The position numbers and the translations under genes are program-made. From the NCBI GenBank assembly GCA_028717505.1, contig JAQUNQ010000042.1:1-9352 (forward strand): DNA of 9,352 nucleotides, in the 5' to 3' direction. Position 1 is the first letter of the stretch. The number at the start of each line of letters is the position of its first letter. This stretch comes from Candidatus Peribacteraceae bacterium. GTDB lineage: Bacteria; Patescibacteriota; Gracilibacteria; Peribacterales; Peribacteraceae. Below the pieces are notes generated by a model that was not told the DNA's origin, did not search any database, and was given only the letters and a program-made list of their open reading frames with translations. Shown here in pieces: positions 1 to 6,391 of this stretch.

Positions 1-449
1 GCGCCCTGCGTGACCGCAGCATTGAGGACCTCTCCGATTTTGTCGAGATTGCGAACTTTCACCGTGAGACTCTGGCTCGCCTCGAACCCACGTTCGACCT
101 GCCGGCCATCCTGATAGTCCTACGCCGGGTTCAGGTAGAGCGATTGCGTGGAAATGTCTTTCTCCTCCACGCCCTGCTCCTTCACGGCTGCAAGGATCTT
201 ATTCATCTTCGTATTGAGCTCCGTCATCGCGGCTTGTGCCGTCTTCTCGCGACCGGTCTGCACGCCGAAGTTAAGCTGTGCGATATCAGGAGCCGCCATC
301 ACCTTGCCTTCTGCATCGACGGAAACGACGGTCCGCTGGTAGCCGCGGACTTCGACGTACTTTCCGGCAACGAAGAGCCCGCCAAGGAGGAGAGCGACGA
401 CGATGGGCATCCAGACAGGAGGACGAACGGTAATCTTCGTGTCTTCCAT
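1..449 (-). pseudogene. SIMPL (DUF541) domain protein, N-terminal part, interrupted by in-frame TAG; runs off left edge
   Basis: The ATG at 449-447 opens a frame with a short basic/polar start, a single membrane segment at about residues 14-29 (PIVVALLLGGLFVAG) and then the start of a SIMPL domain (VSVDAEGKVMAAPDIAQLNFGVQ, KILAAVKEQGVEEKDISTQS). This suggests an envelope-anchored protein with its domain outside the membrane; the family's molecular role is poorly defined. After residue 109 (SLYLNPA) comes TAG at complement(120-122). The same frame then continues open to the window edge with clear family sequence (DYQDGRQVERGFEASQSLTV, then VRNLDKIGEVLNAA), so the stop cuts a real domain. In relatives I know, the stop position is usually Tyr in a P-x-Y-D-Y context, so TAC/TAT to TAG is the simplest change. 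It may be a pseudogene, a base error or readthrough. It lies 78 bp downstream of sufC on the same strand. No Shine-Dalgarno sequence precedes the start. Confidence 0.75.
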
Positions 450-472
450 GTGAGAGGGGGGAAAGGGCGCTC

Positions 473-478
473 ATCATA
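473..478 (-). promoter_or_regulatory. Possible -10 box (TATGAT) for the SIMPL gene
   Basis: The minus strand reads GGGTATGAT, with five of six bases matching the TATAAT consensus, 23 bases before the ATG. The leader that would follow is pyrimidine-rich (CCCTTTCCCCCCTCTCAC) and has no Shine-Dalgarno sequence. It lacks the TGC extension seen at other genes of this window, so it is the weakest of the proposed promoters. The gene could equally be read through from sufC. Confidence 0.3.
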
Positions 479-527
479 CCCGGTCCCCATGCCGGAAAAG
501 AGTGGACAGCAGGACGCGACTGAAGCC

Positions 528-1322
528 CTACGAGCGACCGGCGGCTCCGTACCTTCGATATCCGTGTTTCTCGAGCTGCCGTGCGAGGGAAAATCCCCCA
601 CTCTCCACGATTTCCCCCTTCATCATGACATGAACAAAATCAGGTGTGAGATAGTCAAGGATCCGCGCGTAGTGTGTCACAAGGAGCGCGGTGAACGGCG
701 GGCGGCCTGCTTCCCGCCTGGAACGCAGTATCTGCATGCTCTTCGCTACAAGTTTCAATGCGTCGAGATCGAGACCGGAATCTGTTTCATCGAGGAGTGC
801 GAGCCGCGGCTCGAGTATGTGGAGCTGCAGCACCTCCGCCTTCTTCTTCTCCCCCCCGGAAAACCCCTCGTTCACGGAACGCTCGAGGAAAGAAGGATCC
901 AGCGCGAGCAGCTTCATCTTCTCCTCGAGGAAGGCCTTGAACTTGATCGGAGAAATTTTCTTCCGCTCCGGCGCGCGCGCCGACATCTGGGCGCGGGAAG
1001 CGGAGAAGAGAAACTCCCGAAGGCTCACGCCTTTGATCTCCCGGGGATACTGGAAAGCAAGGAAGAGCCCCGCCCTGGCTCGCTCATGTGGTTCCATGGT
1101 GAGAAGATTTTTCCCATTGAATACAATACTCCCCGCGGTCACTGCATAGGATGGATGCCCCATGAGCGCATGGACGAGCGTGGACTTCCCGGATCCATTC
1201 GGTCCCATGATGGCATGCACCTCGCCTTCTCTCATATCAAGCGAGAGGCCATGGACCACTTCCTTCTCCGCCACGGAGACGTGGAGATCGCGAATAGTGA
1301 GGAGCGCTCTGCGCCGTGCCAT
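528..1322 (-). CDS. sufC: Fe-S cluster assembly ATPase SufC
   Basis: This 264-residue cytosolic ABC ATPase would power the SufBCD scaffold that builds Fe-S clusters. It has Walker A GPNGSGKST (40-48), a Q-loop in LAFQYP (88-93), the signature FSGGEKKKAE (154-163), Walker B with the SufC-specific DETDSGLDLDAL (178-189), and the H-loop VTHYAR (215-220). MGHPSY, NEGFSGGEKK and a C-terminal VHVMMKGEIVESGG are further SufC hallmarks, and the length is normal (about 250). The ATG at 1322 gives the usual N terminus (RRALLTIRDLHVSV) and sits 6 bases after TATACT. An upstream ATG at 1364 would add 14 hydrophobic residues but has tandem AGGAGG before it. It ends with TAG. No sufB or sufD is next to it: SIMPL follows and a ferredoxin diverges upstream. 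The identification is firm; the start is less so. Confidence 0.93.
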   Translation of the reverse strand: MARRRALLTIRDLHVSVAEKEVVHGLSLDMREGEVHAIMGPNGSGKSTLVHALMGHPSYAVTAGSIVFNGKNLLTMEPHERARAGLFLAFQYPREIKGVSLREFLFSASRAQMSARAPERKKISPIKFKAFLEEKMKLLALDPSFLERSVNEGFSGGEKKKAEVLQLHILEPRLALLDETDSGLDLDALKLVAKSMQILRSRREAGRPPFTALLVTHYARILDYLTPDFVHVMMKGEIVESGGFSLARQLEKHGYRRYGAAGRS

Positions 1323-1328
1323 GCAAAA

Positions 1329-1334
1329 AGTATA
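1329..1334 (-). promoter_or_regulatory. Possible -10 box (TATACT) for sufC
   Basis: The minus strand reads CCCCTGTATACT followed by TTTTGC and the ATG of sufC. TATACT matches the sigma-70 -10 consensus at five of six positions. A transcription start about 7 bases downstream would fall on the A of the ATG, giving a leaderless mRNA. No good -35 was seen. Inference from spacing and from the similar arrangement at other genes in the window. Confidence 0.42.
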
Positions 1335-1365
1335 CAGGGGAAATGTAAGAAAAAATCCCTTCATA

Positions 1366-1383
1366 CTGCCTCCTGCCTCCTGC
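1366..1383. repeat. Tandem heptamer CTGCCTC, 2.6 copies, in the sufC/ferredoxin divergent region
   Basis: On the plus strand CTGCCTC occurs twice in full (1366-1372, 1373-1379) and then as CTGC (1380-1383). CATACT flanks the array on both sides (1362-1367 and 1383-1388), 21 bp apart, about two helical turns. On the minus strand the array reads as two AGGAGG motifs. It may be a regulatory direct repeat, a ribosome-binding site for an upstream sufC start at 1364, or chance slippage. Confidence 0.5.
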
Positions 1384-1393
1384 ATACTATGCA
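1381..1393. promoter_or_regulatory. 13-bp palindrome overlapping a possible -10 box at the ferredoxin start
   Basis: TGCATA-C-TATGCA is a perfect inverted repeat with 6-bp arms. It ends one base before the ferredoxin ATG at 1395 and contains the -10-like CATACT (1383-1388) or TACTAT (1385-1390). CATACT sits 6 bases before the ATG, the same spacing as TATACT before sufC. An operator for a dimeric regulator is possible, and so is a simple AT-rich start region. Confidence 0.35.
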
Positions 1394-1394
1394 C

Positions 1395-1676
1395 ATGCCC
1401 AAAGTCACTTTCATCGTCAATGGCAAAGAGCAAACCGTCGAAACAGAAGGCGGGAAGACGCTCCTCGAAATTGCGCAGGCACATCAGATCCCCATGGAAG
1501 CCTCCTGTGGAGGCAACGGTTTCTGCGCGACCTGCAAGTGTAAGATTCAAAAGGGGCAGGAGAACCTGAATCCCCGGAATGATCGGGAGGAGGCTATGGG
1601 AGCCGGGGAGGGCGAACGCCTGGGCTGCCAGGCCTCCGTGCAGGGCGACGTGACCGTGGAGCTGCTTCCCGCCTAA
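1395..1676 (+). CDS. 2Fe-2S ferredoxin, adrenodoxin/Isc type
   Basis: This 93-residue small electron carrier has the [2Fe-2S] ligand pattern C38-x5-C44-x2-C47 (ASCGGNGFCATC) and the distant C78 in RLGCQAS. The C-x5-C-x2-C spacing is that of adrenodoxin/Isc-type ferredoxins; plant photosynthetic types have x4. The N terminus VTFIVNGKEQTVETEGGKTL is the usual beta-grasp start, and REEAMG...ERLGCQ is typical of the region before the last cysteine. One further cysteine (C49) is present. Such ferredoxins give electrons to Fe-S assembly or to oxidoreductases; the divergent sufC favours, but does not prove, an Fe-S assembly role. ATG at 1395 is preferred because MPKVTFIV starts the fold at once. An in-frame ATG at 1389 would add Met-His. 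The TAA stop overlaps the TAG of the convergent TPR gene. Confidence 0.9.
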   Translation: MPKVTFIVNGKEQTVETEGGKTLLEIAQAHQIPMEASCGGNGFCATCKCKIQKGQENLNPRNDREEAMGAGEGERLGCQASVQGDVTVELLPA

Positions 1677-2437
1677 ACGCGCGCGAGTACGGAGAGTTTC
1701 TCCTTCACCTTCTGATCATAAGGCTCGAGCTTGTTGATGCGCCGGTAGACCTCTTCCGCATGCTCCGCCTGACCAAGCTGCAAGTGGCATTCTGCGAGGA
1801 GATGCAGCAGAGGAATATCACGACACAGCCGCGTCGTGGCTTTCTCGAGAAGAGGAACCGCCTCCTCGAAGCGATGTGCCGCAATGCACGCACGCCCGAG
1901 GGCGGCGCTCCGCTCCGGCGTCTTCGCATCACGATTGAGCGCCTCCTGATAGGAGTAGCATGCTTCGACGAACTTCCCTTGCCGGTAGTAGGCGAGCCCG
2001 AGGTTCGCGTGGTAGGAGACGTCGTCATCGTGCTGAAGGAGCTCGCGGTACATCGCCTCCGCCTTGGCATCGCGGCCGGTGTGCAGGTAGAACTTGGCGA
2101 GCTGCGCCTGCACGTCGTAGGCGCGGGGATTGATGGTAAGCGCCTGAATGTACAAGCGCTCGGCTTCGTCACATTTGTCCTGCGCGAACGCCTTCTCGGC
2201 ATCCCGCACGAGGGAGCGCACCTGCTGGAGCTCAATGGCCGAGGTGCGCGGACTCTTCTTGGATTTCTCAACGGGCGTCTCCTCCAGAATGACCGCACCG
2301 CGTTCCTCCACGAGATCCGTCCTCTGGCGGACACTGCGGACGAAGCGCCGCACGAAGTGATGACGCATGAGAACACGTCCGCCCAAAATCAGGCAGATAC
2401 CAGCGAGAGAGCCGAAGAGGACAATAATGTAAATCAA
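1673..2437 (-). CDS. Membrane-anchored tetratricopeptide repeat (TPR) protein
   Basis: The proposed product is 254 residues starting at TTG 2437-2435. It begins with one hydrophobic segment (about 2-20, IYIIVLFGSLAGICLILGG), then a basic stretch (MRHHFVRRFVRSVRQR, 24-39) that should stay in the cytoplasm. A charged linker follows, then about four to five TPR units (roughly 76-106, 107-137, 141-174, 175-205, 208-241), for example AEKAFAQDKCDEAERLYIQA and LGLAYYRQGKFVEACYSYQE. TPRs are protein-binding scaffolds; the partner is unknown. The start is chosen because it opens directly on the membrane segment, lies past the end of holB and has TGCTAGCCT 10 bases upstream. The open frame extends further upstream into holB, but those residues look non-coding. 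The gene is 91 bp downstream of holB, and its last four bases overlap the convergent ferredoxin. Confidence 0.78.
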   Translation of the reverse strand: MIYIIVLFGSLAGICLILGGRVLMRHHFVRRFVRSVRQRTDLVEERGAVILEETPVEKSKKSPRTSAIELQQVRSLVRDAEKAFAQDKCDEAERLYIQALTINPRAYDVQAQLAKFYLHTGRDAKAEAMYRELLQHDDDVSYHANLGLAYYRQGKFVEACYSYQEALNRDAKTPERSAALGRACIAAHRFEEAVPLLEKATTRLCRDIPLLHLLAECHLQLGQAEHAEEVYRRINKLEPYDQKVKEKLSVLARV

Positions 2438-2447
2438 ACGGCAAAAG

Positions 2448-2456
2448 AGGCTAGCA
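2448..2456 (-). promoter_or_regulatory. Extended -10-like box TGCTAGCCT before the TPR gene
   Basis: The minus strand reads CTCCCGTGCTAGCCT, then 10 bases, then the TTG start. It shares CCGTGCTA with the boxes before holB and ftsW. A start site about 7 bases downstream would leave a leader of only a few bases. It supports both a separate promoter for this gene and the choice of TTG. Confidence 0.45.
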
Positions 2457-2528
2457 CGGGAGAAAAAGTGGAGCAAGAGACTAAAGGCAGAAGTACGCAA
2501 GTGCCTCGGTGAATCGCGGGTATCCCCC

Positions 2529-3497
2529 TCACGAAACACTGAACAAAAACCTGCCAGACAGTATTTCACGATGGGCGTTCGTCTTGAGCCCCCGTGCGAG
2601 CTCATGGAGCGCGGCAACGTGTTCCCGTGAGAAGGAGGAGGCGTGCTGTTCGCGGAGAGCGAGCGACAGATGCAGGAGGAGTTGATCTGCCTCCTCGCCA
2701 CGCTCCTTGAGTGGAAGGAGAATCTGGAGCCGCTCCTTGAGCGAGCGACTGCGCCAGAAGGCGAGCGCCTTCGTGTGGACCATACGATGAGTGCGGAATG
2801 CCTCGGGATCACTCCTGAGCTGCTTCACGATCCCCGGCGCCCCCTGCGCGAGATGGGAGAGGAAGCGCGCATCGTCGTCGGCCATGCCCTCCAGGAGTGG
2901 CTGGAGTTCACGCTGTGGCACGCGCTGGAACCGGAGCACGCGGGCGCGGGAGACAATGGTGGGAAGAAGGGCGGAGAGCGACTGCGTCGTGAGGAGGAAA
3001 ACGAGGTGCGCCGGCGGCTCCTCGAGGATCTTCAGGAGAGCATTCGCCGCCTCGTCGTGGAGCCGCTCCACAGAGCGGATAATGCAGCATCGATACGACC
3101 TGAGGCCCGTCTCGATGAGACGCTTCTGCAGGCCACGAATATCATCGATGCTGATGACATCCGTCTTTGCATGCTTCTTGCTTCGCTCTTCCTGCGGGGC
3201 ATTGGAGGTTTGTGCGATCACCGACCAATCCTCGCACACGTCTTCGATCCAGAGCTGATCGAGGACGAGGAGATCAGGATGAGTGAGACGCTTCATGTCA
3301 TGCTCCACGCGCTCCAGTGCCTCGTCGGAAAGCCCCTGGGAGAGGAGCTCCTGCGCAAACCACCGCGCGATGGTCATTTTCCCGAGATGCCGCGGTCCTG
3401 CGAAGAGGTAGGCATGCGCCACGTTCCCTGATGCGATATCGCGCAGGAGCTCCGTGAGATGTTCCGCATGGCCGATGATCTCTTTCGGCTTCGGCAT
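2529..3497 (-). CDS. holB: DNA polymerase III delta' subunit (clamp loader)
   Basis: This 322-residue AAA+ protein is related to HolB/DnaX, part of the clamp loader that puts the beta clamp on DNA. Seen: IIGHAEHLTELL (7-18), a P-loop GPRHLGKM (34-41) with Met where Thr/Ser is usual, HPDLLVLD (73-80), the Walker B region YRCCIIRSVERLHDEAANAL (135-154) followed by LKILEEPP (155-162), and TIVSRARVLRF (180-190) matching the conserved sensor-1/SRC stretch, here SRA. The four-cysteine zinc module normally lying between the P-loop and HPD is absent, and the weak P-loop agrees with delta' being a non-hydrolysing subunit. The ATG at 3497 places the conserved IIGH segment right at the N terminus and follows TGCTACCAT by 8 bases. 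SecA lies upstream and the TPR gene downstream, on the same strand with gaps of about 105 and 91 bp. Confidence 0.88.
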   Translation of the reverse strand: MPKPKEIIGHAEHLTELLRDIASGNVAHAYLFAGPRHLGKMTIARWFAQELLSQGLSDEALERVEHDMKRLTHPDLLVLDQLWIEDVCEDWSVIAQTSNAPQEERSKKHAKTDVISIDDIRGLQKRLIETGLRSYRCCIIRSVERLHDEAANALLKILEEPPAHLVFLLTTQSLSALLPTIVSRARVLRFQRVPQRELQPLLEGMADDDARFLSHLAQGAPGIVKQLRSDPEAFRTHRMVHTKALAFWRSRSLKERLQILLPLKERGEEADQLLLHLSLALREQHASSFSREHVAALHELARGLKTNAHREILSGRFLFSVS

Positions 3498-3505
3498 GGA
3501 AAGAC

Positions 3506-3520
3506 ATGGTAGCACGGAGC
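3506..3520 (-). promoter_or_regulatory. Extended -10-like box (GCTCCGTGCTACCAT) before holB
   Basis: The box ends 8 bases before the holB ATG. The 11-mer GCTCCGTGCTA is identical to that before ftsW (8024-8034), which also ends 8 bases before its ATG. No Shine-Dalgarno sequence lies between box and start. The repeated sequence at the same distance is the reason to treat it as functional. Confidence 0.5.
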
Positions 3521-3545
3521 GAAAGACAGAGATGGTGTTTTCCTG

Positions 3546-3571
3546 CCTCACCCCTAGCCCCCTCTTCGAGG
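3546..3571. repeat. Degenerate copy of a CCTCACCCC...GAGG hairpin repeat between secA and holB
   Basis: The plus strand reads CCTCACCCCTAGCCCCCTC and then TCGAGG, forming only a small CCTC-TTC-GAGG hairpin. The left part matches the repeat inside tsaB at 6684-6720 (CCTCACCCCCAACCCC) in the same orientation. It lies in the 105-bp gap between the end of secA and the start of holB. On the minus strand the secA stop is followed first by a T-rich tract (about 3575-3598) and then by this element, which is the wrong order for a classical terminator. Confidence 0.5.
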
Positions 3572-3602
3572 ACACACAAGCAACAAACAAAACAAAAACC
3601 CC

Positions 3603-6329
3603 TTACACCCCGATCCCATGGCACTTCTTGTACTTCTTCCCCGACCCACACGGGCACGGATCATTGCGCCCAACCTTGTGAATATGGAGCGGCTGCGCGG
3701 CAGCTGCCTGCGGACGGGGGACCGCCGGGGCGCCCTCCTCCCGCAACACCACGGGATTGATCTTGCTCTGTGCCGAAGCCGCCACGCCGGTCTGCGCGAG
3801 CTCCGCCTCGATCTGATCTTCATTGGTGCGCGCCCCCTCGAGCGAACCTTCCGCCTCCTCAAGGAACATCTGCGTCTTGAAGTCGCCAAAGTTTACCTGC
3901 AGGAGCGTGCGGATGATCGTTGCATCGACGGTCGCGAGGAGCTGCTGGAAACGGCGGAAGCCCTGATCCTTGTACTCAATGAGCGGATCACGCTGCGCAT
4001 AGCCAGAGAAGGCCACCTGCTCGCGGAGATGTGACATGTCATCGATGTGATCCATCCAGTGTGTATCGATGGAACGAAGCGTGACAATGCGCTCGGCCTG
4101 TACCACGGTCTGTGAATCCTCCCGCGCGCACTTCTCTTCGTAGAACTCCGTGACGAGCCGGACGAGGGTGGCGGCGAGTGCCTCCGCATCCGGGAATTTT
4201 CGAATGTTCTCCGCACTTATCGCCCTGCCCAGCTCCGGATGGAGTGCGGAGAGATGTTCGAGGATCTCCTTTACATTCCACTCATCGGAATCGACGTGGT
4301 GCGCATGGAGAGCAGTGATCCCCTTCACCTCACGCTCCATCGCCGCGAGGACATCCTGATGGAGCGGCTGCACGCCCTCCTGTCCGTTCTCCGCACCCCC
4401 TTCCGTCTCCGCAAGTTTCTTCAGGATCTTCTGGCGACGGGTGTAGATGATTTCACGATGCTTGTTCATCACGTCGTCGTACTGCACGACATGACGTCGG
4501 ATGTCGAAGTTGCGTCCCTCCACCTTCTTCTGCGCGCTCTCGATGGACCGCGAGACGATGTTATTTTCGAGCGGGACATCGTCCGGCACGCGGAGCCGCT
4601 CCATCATCGACTTGAGCCGGTCACCGCCGAAGAGCCGCATGAGATCATCCTCCATGGAGACGAAGAACTGGCTCTCGCCCGGATCACCCTGGCGTCCGGA
4701 GCGGCCACGCAGCTGGTTATCGATGCGCCGGGCCTCGTGGCGCTCGGTACCGAGGATGGCGAGCCCGCCGAGCTCCGTCACCCCCGGTGCGAGCTTGATG
4801 TCCGTGCCGCGTCCCGCCATATTCGTCGCAATGGTCACCGCCCCGCGCTCGCCCGCCCTCGCCACGATCTCCGCCTCCTTTTCGTGGTGCTTCGCATTGA
4901 GCACCTGATGGGGAACGCCCTGCTCCTTGAGGAGCAGACTCATTGCCTCGGATTTCTCAATGGAGGTCGTCCCGATGAGGATCGGCTGCCCCTTGGCATG
5001 CTTCTCTGCGGCGAGTTTCGCAACCGCCTGAAACTTCGCCGCCACCGTGCGGTAGATGGAGTCGGACTTGTCCGCGCGCACGCACGTCTTGTTCGTGGGG
5101 ACGACGATCGTCCGCAGTTTGTAGATGGATTCGAATTCCTCCTCCTCGGTCTTCGCCGTTCCAGTCATGCCGGCGAGTTTCTCATAGAGGCGAAAGTAAT
5201 TCTGGAAAGTGATAGTGGCGAGCGTCTTCGATTCGCGCTGTACCTCCACCCCTTCCTTCGCCTCGATCGCCTGATGGAGGCCATGACTGTAGCGACGCCC
5301 GGGCATCAGGCGACCCGTGAACTCGTCGACGATGATAATCTCACCCTCCTTCACCACGTAATCGACGTCATTCTGGTAGATGGCCTGCGCACGGAGCGCC
5401 TGCTCAATGTGATGAACCTCCTGGAACCCGCGCTCAGTGTAGATATTCTCCACACCGAGGAGCTCCTCCATCTTCCTGATACCCTCCTCCGTCAGCGCCG
5501 CAGTGCGCTGCTTCTCGTCTTTGTTGTAGTGCACGTTCTCCTGCAGCTGCCGGACGAGCCGCGTGTACTGCACGTACTTTTCCGTGGATTCCTCTGCTGG
5601 CTGGCTGATGATGAGCGGTGTGCGAGCCTCATCGATGAGGATGGAGTCCACCTCGTCGACGATGGAGTAATGAAGCCCCCGCTGCACCTGACGGCTGAGC
5701 GAGCTCACCATGTTGTCACGCAGATAGTCGAAACCAAATTCATTGTTGGTCCCGTACGTCACATCGCTCGCGTAGGCCGCCTTCCGCTCATCATTCGTCC
5801 GCTCGTGCACGACTGTACCCGCAGTCAGGCCCAGCGCCCCGTACAATATTCCCATCCAGAGTGCGTCACGCTTGGCGAGGTAGTCGTTCACCGTCACCAC
5901 GTGCACTCCCTTGCCCGTGAGGGCATTCAGGTACACCGGCATGGTGCAGACGAGCGTTTTTCCTTCGCCTGTCTTCATCTCCGCGATGCGCCCCTGATGG
6001 AGAACGATGCCCCCGAGGATCTGCACATCGAAGGGCACCATGTCCCACACGAAGACCTGCTTGCCCATCTCCGCCTTCCGCCCCTTGATGAGCTCGCAAG
6101 CTCGGACGACGGTGGCGAATGCCTCCGGCAGGAGTGCATCGAGCGAGGTGCCTCCGCGCACGCGTTCCTTGAATTTTTCCGTCTGCTTCGGGAGATCCTC
6201 CACGGTGAGCGCGCGGATGGCCGGCGAAGCGAGCACTTCCTTCACGGCATGCACGCGGGGCCACAGCTTCTTGATCTCCTTCTCATTGGGATCGCCGAGA
6301 AGCCGATTGAGAGAATCGATGAAGCTCAT
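3603..6329 (-). CDS. secA: Protein translocase subunit SecA
   Basis: This 908-residue ATPase motor pushes unfolded preproteins through SecYEG. Seen: GGIVLHQGRIAEMKTGEGKT with Walker A MKTGEGKT (118-125), TVNDYLAKRDA (146-156), Walker B VDEVDSILIDEARTPL (224-239), FQNYFRLYEKLAGMTGTAKT (375-394), IGTTSIEKSE (452-461), TNMAGRGTDIKL (502-513) and LRGRSGRQGDPGESQF (540-555). The helical wing/scaffold region follows (NFDIRRHVVQYDDVMNKHRE, 607-626). The C terminus carries the SEC-C zinc motif RNDPCPCGSGKKYKKCHG (888-905) with C892, C894, C903 and H904, which binds SecB or ribosome/lipid in other bacteria. Length is typical for a full SecA. An Ala/Pro/Gln linker precedes SEC-C. ATG 6329 gives the usual start MSFIDSLNRLLG and lies 13 bases after TATCCT. 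tsaB is upstream on the same strand, 62 bp away. Confidence 0.98.
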   Translation of the reverse strand: MSFIDSLNRLLGDPNEKEIKKLWPRVHAVKEVLASPAIRALTVEDLPKQTEKFKERVRGGTSLDALLPEAFATVVRACELIKGRKAEMGKQVFVWDMVPFDVQILGGIVLHQGRIAEMKTGEGKTLVCTMPVYLNALTGKGVHVVTVNDYLAKRDALWMGILYGALGLTAGTVVHERTNDERKAAYASDVTYGTNNEFGFDYLRDNMVSSLSRQVQRGLHYSIVDEVDSILIDEARTPLIISQPAEESTEKYVQYTRLVRQLQENVHYNKDEKQRTAALTEEGIRKMEELLGVENIYTERGFQEVHHIEQALRAQAIYQNDVDYVVKEGEIIIVDEFTGRLMPGRRYSHGLHQAIEAKEGVEVQRESKTLATITFQNYFRLYEKLAGMTGTAKTEEEEFESIYKLRTIVVPTNKTCVRADKSDSIYRTVAAKFQAVAKLAAEKHAKGQPILIGTTSIEKSEAMSLLLKEQGVPHQVLNAKHHEKEAEIVARAGERGAVTIATNMAGRGTDIKLAPGVTELGGLAILGTERHEARRIDNQLRGRSGRQGDPGESQFFVSMEDDLMRLFGGDRLKSMMERLRVPDDVPLENNIVSRSIESAQKKVEGRNFDIRRHVVQYDDVMNKHREIIYTRRQKILKKLAETEGGAENGQEGVQPLHQDVLAAMEREVKGITALHAHHVDSDEWNVKEILEHLSALHPELGRAISAENIRKFPDAEALAATLVRLVTEFYEEKCAREDSQTVVQAERIVTLRSIDTHWMDHIDDMSHLREQVAFSGYAQRDPLIEYKDQGFRRFQQLLATVDATIIRTLLQVNFGDFKTQMFLEEAEGSLEGARTNEDQIEAELAQTGVAASAQSKINPVVLREEGAPAVPRPQAAAAQPLHIHKVGRNDPCPCGSGKKYKKCHGIGV

Positions 6330-6342
6330 GAAAGCGCTGGAA

Positions 6343-6351
6343 AGGATAGCA
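6343..6351 (-). promoter_or_regulatory. Extended -10-like box TGCTATCCT before secA
   Basis: This nonamer is identical to the one before ftsW (8030-8038). It ends 13 bases before the secA ATG, so a start site 7 bases downstream would leave a leader of about 6 bases. It lies in the 62-bp gap after tsaB, so secA probably has its own promoter. No clear -35 is seen; the TGn extension could substitute, as in extended -10 promoters of model bacteria. Confidence 0.52.
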
Positions 6352-6391
6352 GAGAGAGCCCGTGTTGATCAGGAAAAGAACATCAATTCGT

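Noticed and set aside
120..122. Reassignment of UAG to an amino acid in this genome
   Set aside because: TAG ends sufC and the TPR gene at the expected lengths, so it works as a stop here. UGA also ends holB, the glycosyltransferase and ftsW, so UGA recoding is not supported either.
144..1394. Long plus-strand frame running upstream into the ferredoxin
   Set aside because: It is antisense to sufC and the SIMPL gene and has no domain; only the last 93 codons, from ATG 1395, match a ferredoxin.
3572..3602. Intrinsic terminator after secA
   Set aside because: A T-rich tract follows the stop, but I could not find a stable hairpin in front of it; the small GC hairpin lies after it.
4239..6368. 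709-codon open frame on the plus strand opposite secA
   Set aside because: It is antisense to an unmistakable SecA, shows no recognisable domain, and is rich in His/Leu/Arg as expected from the reverse complement of GC-biased codons.
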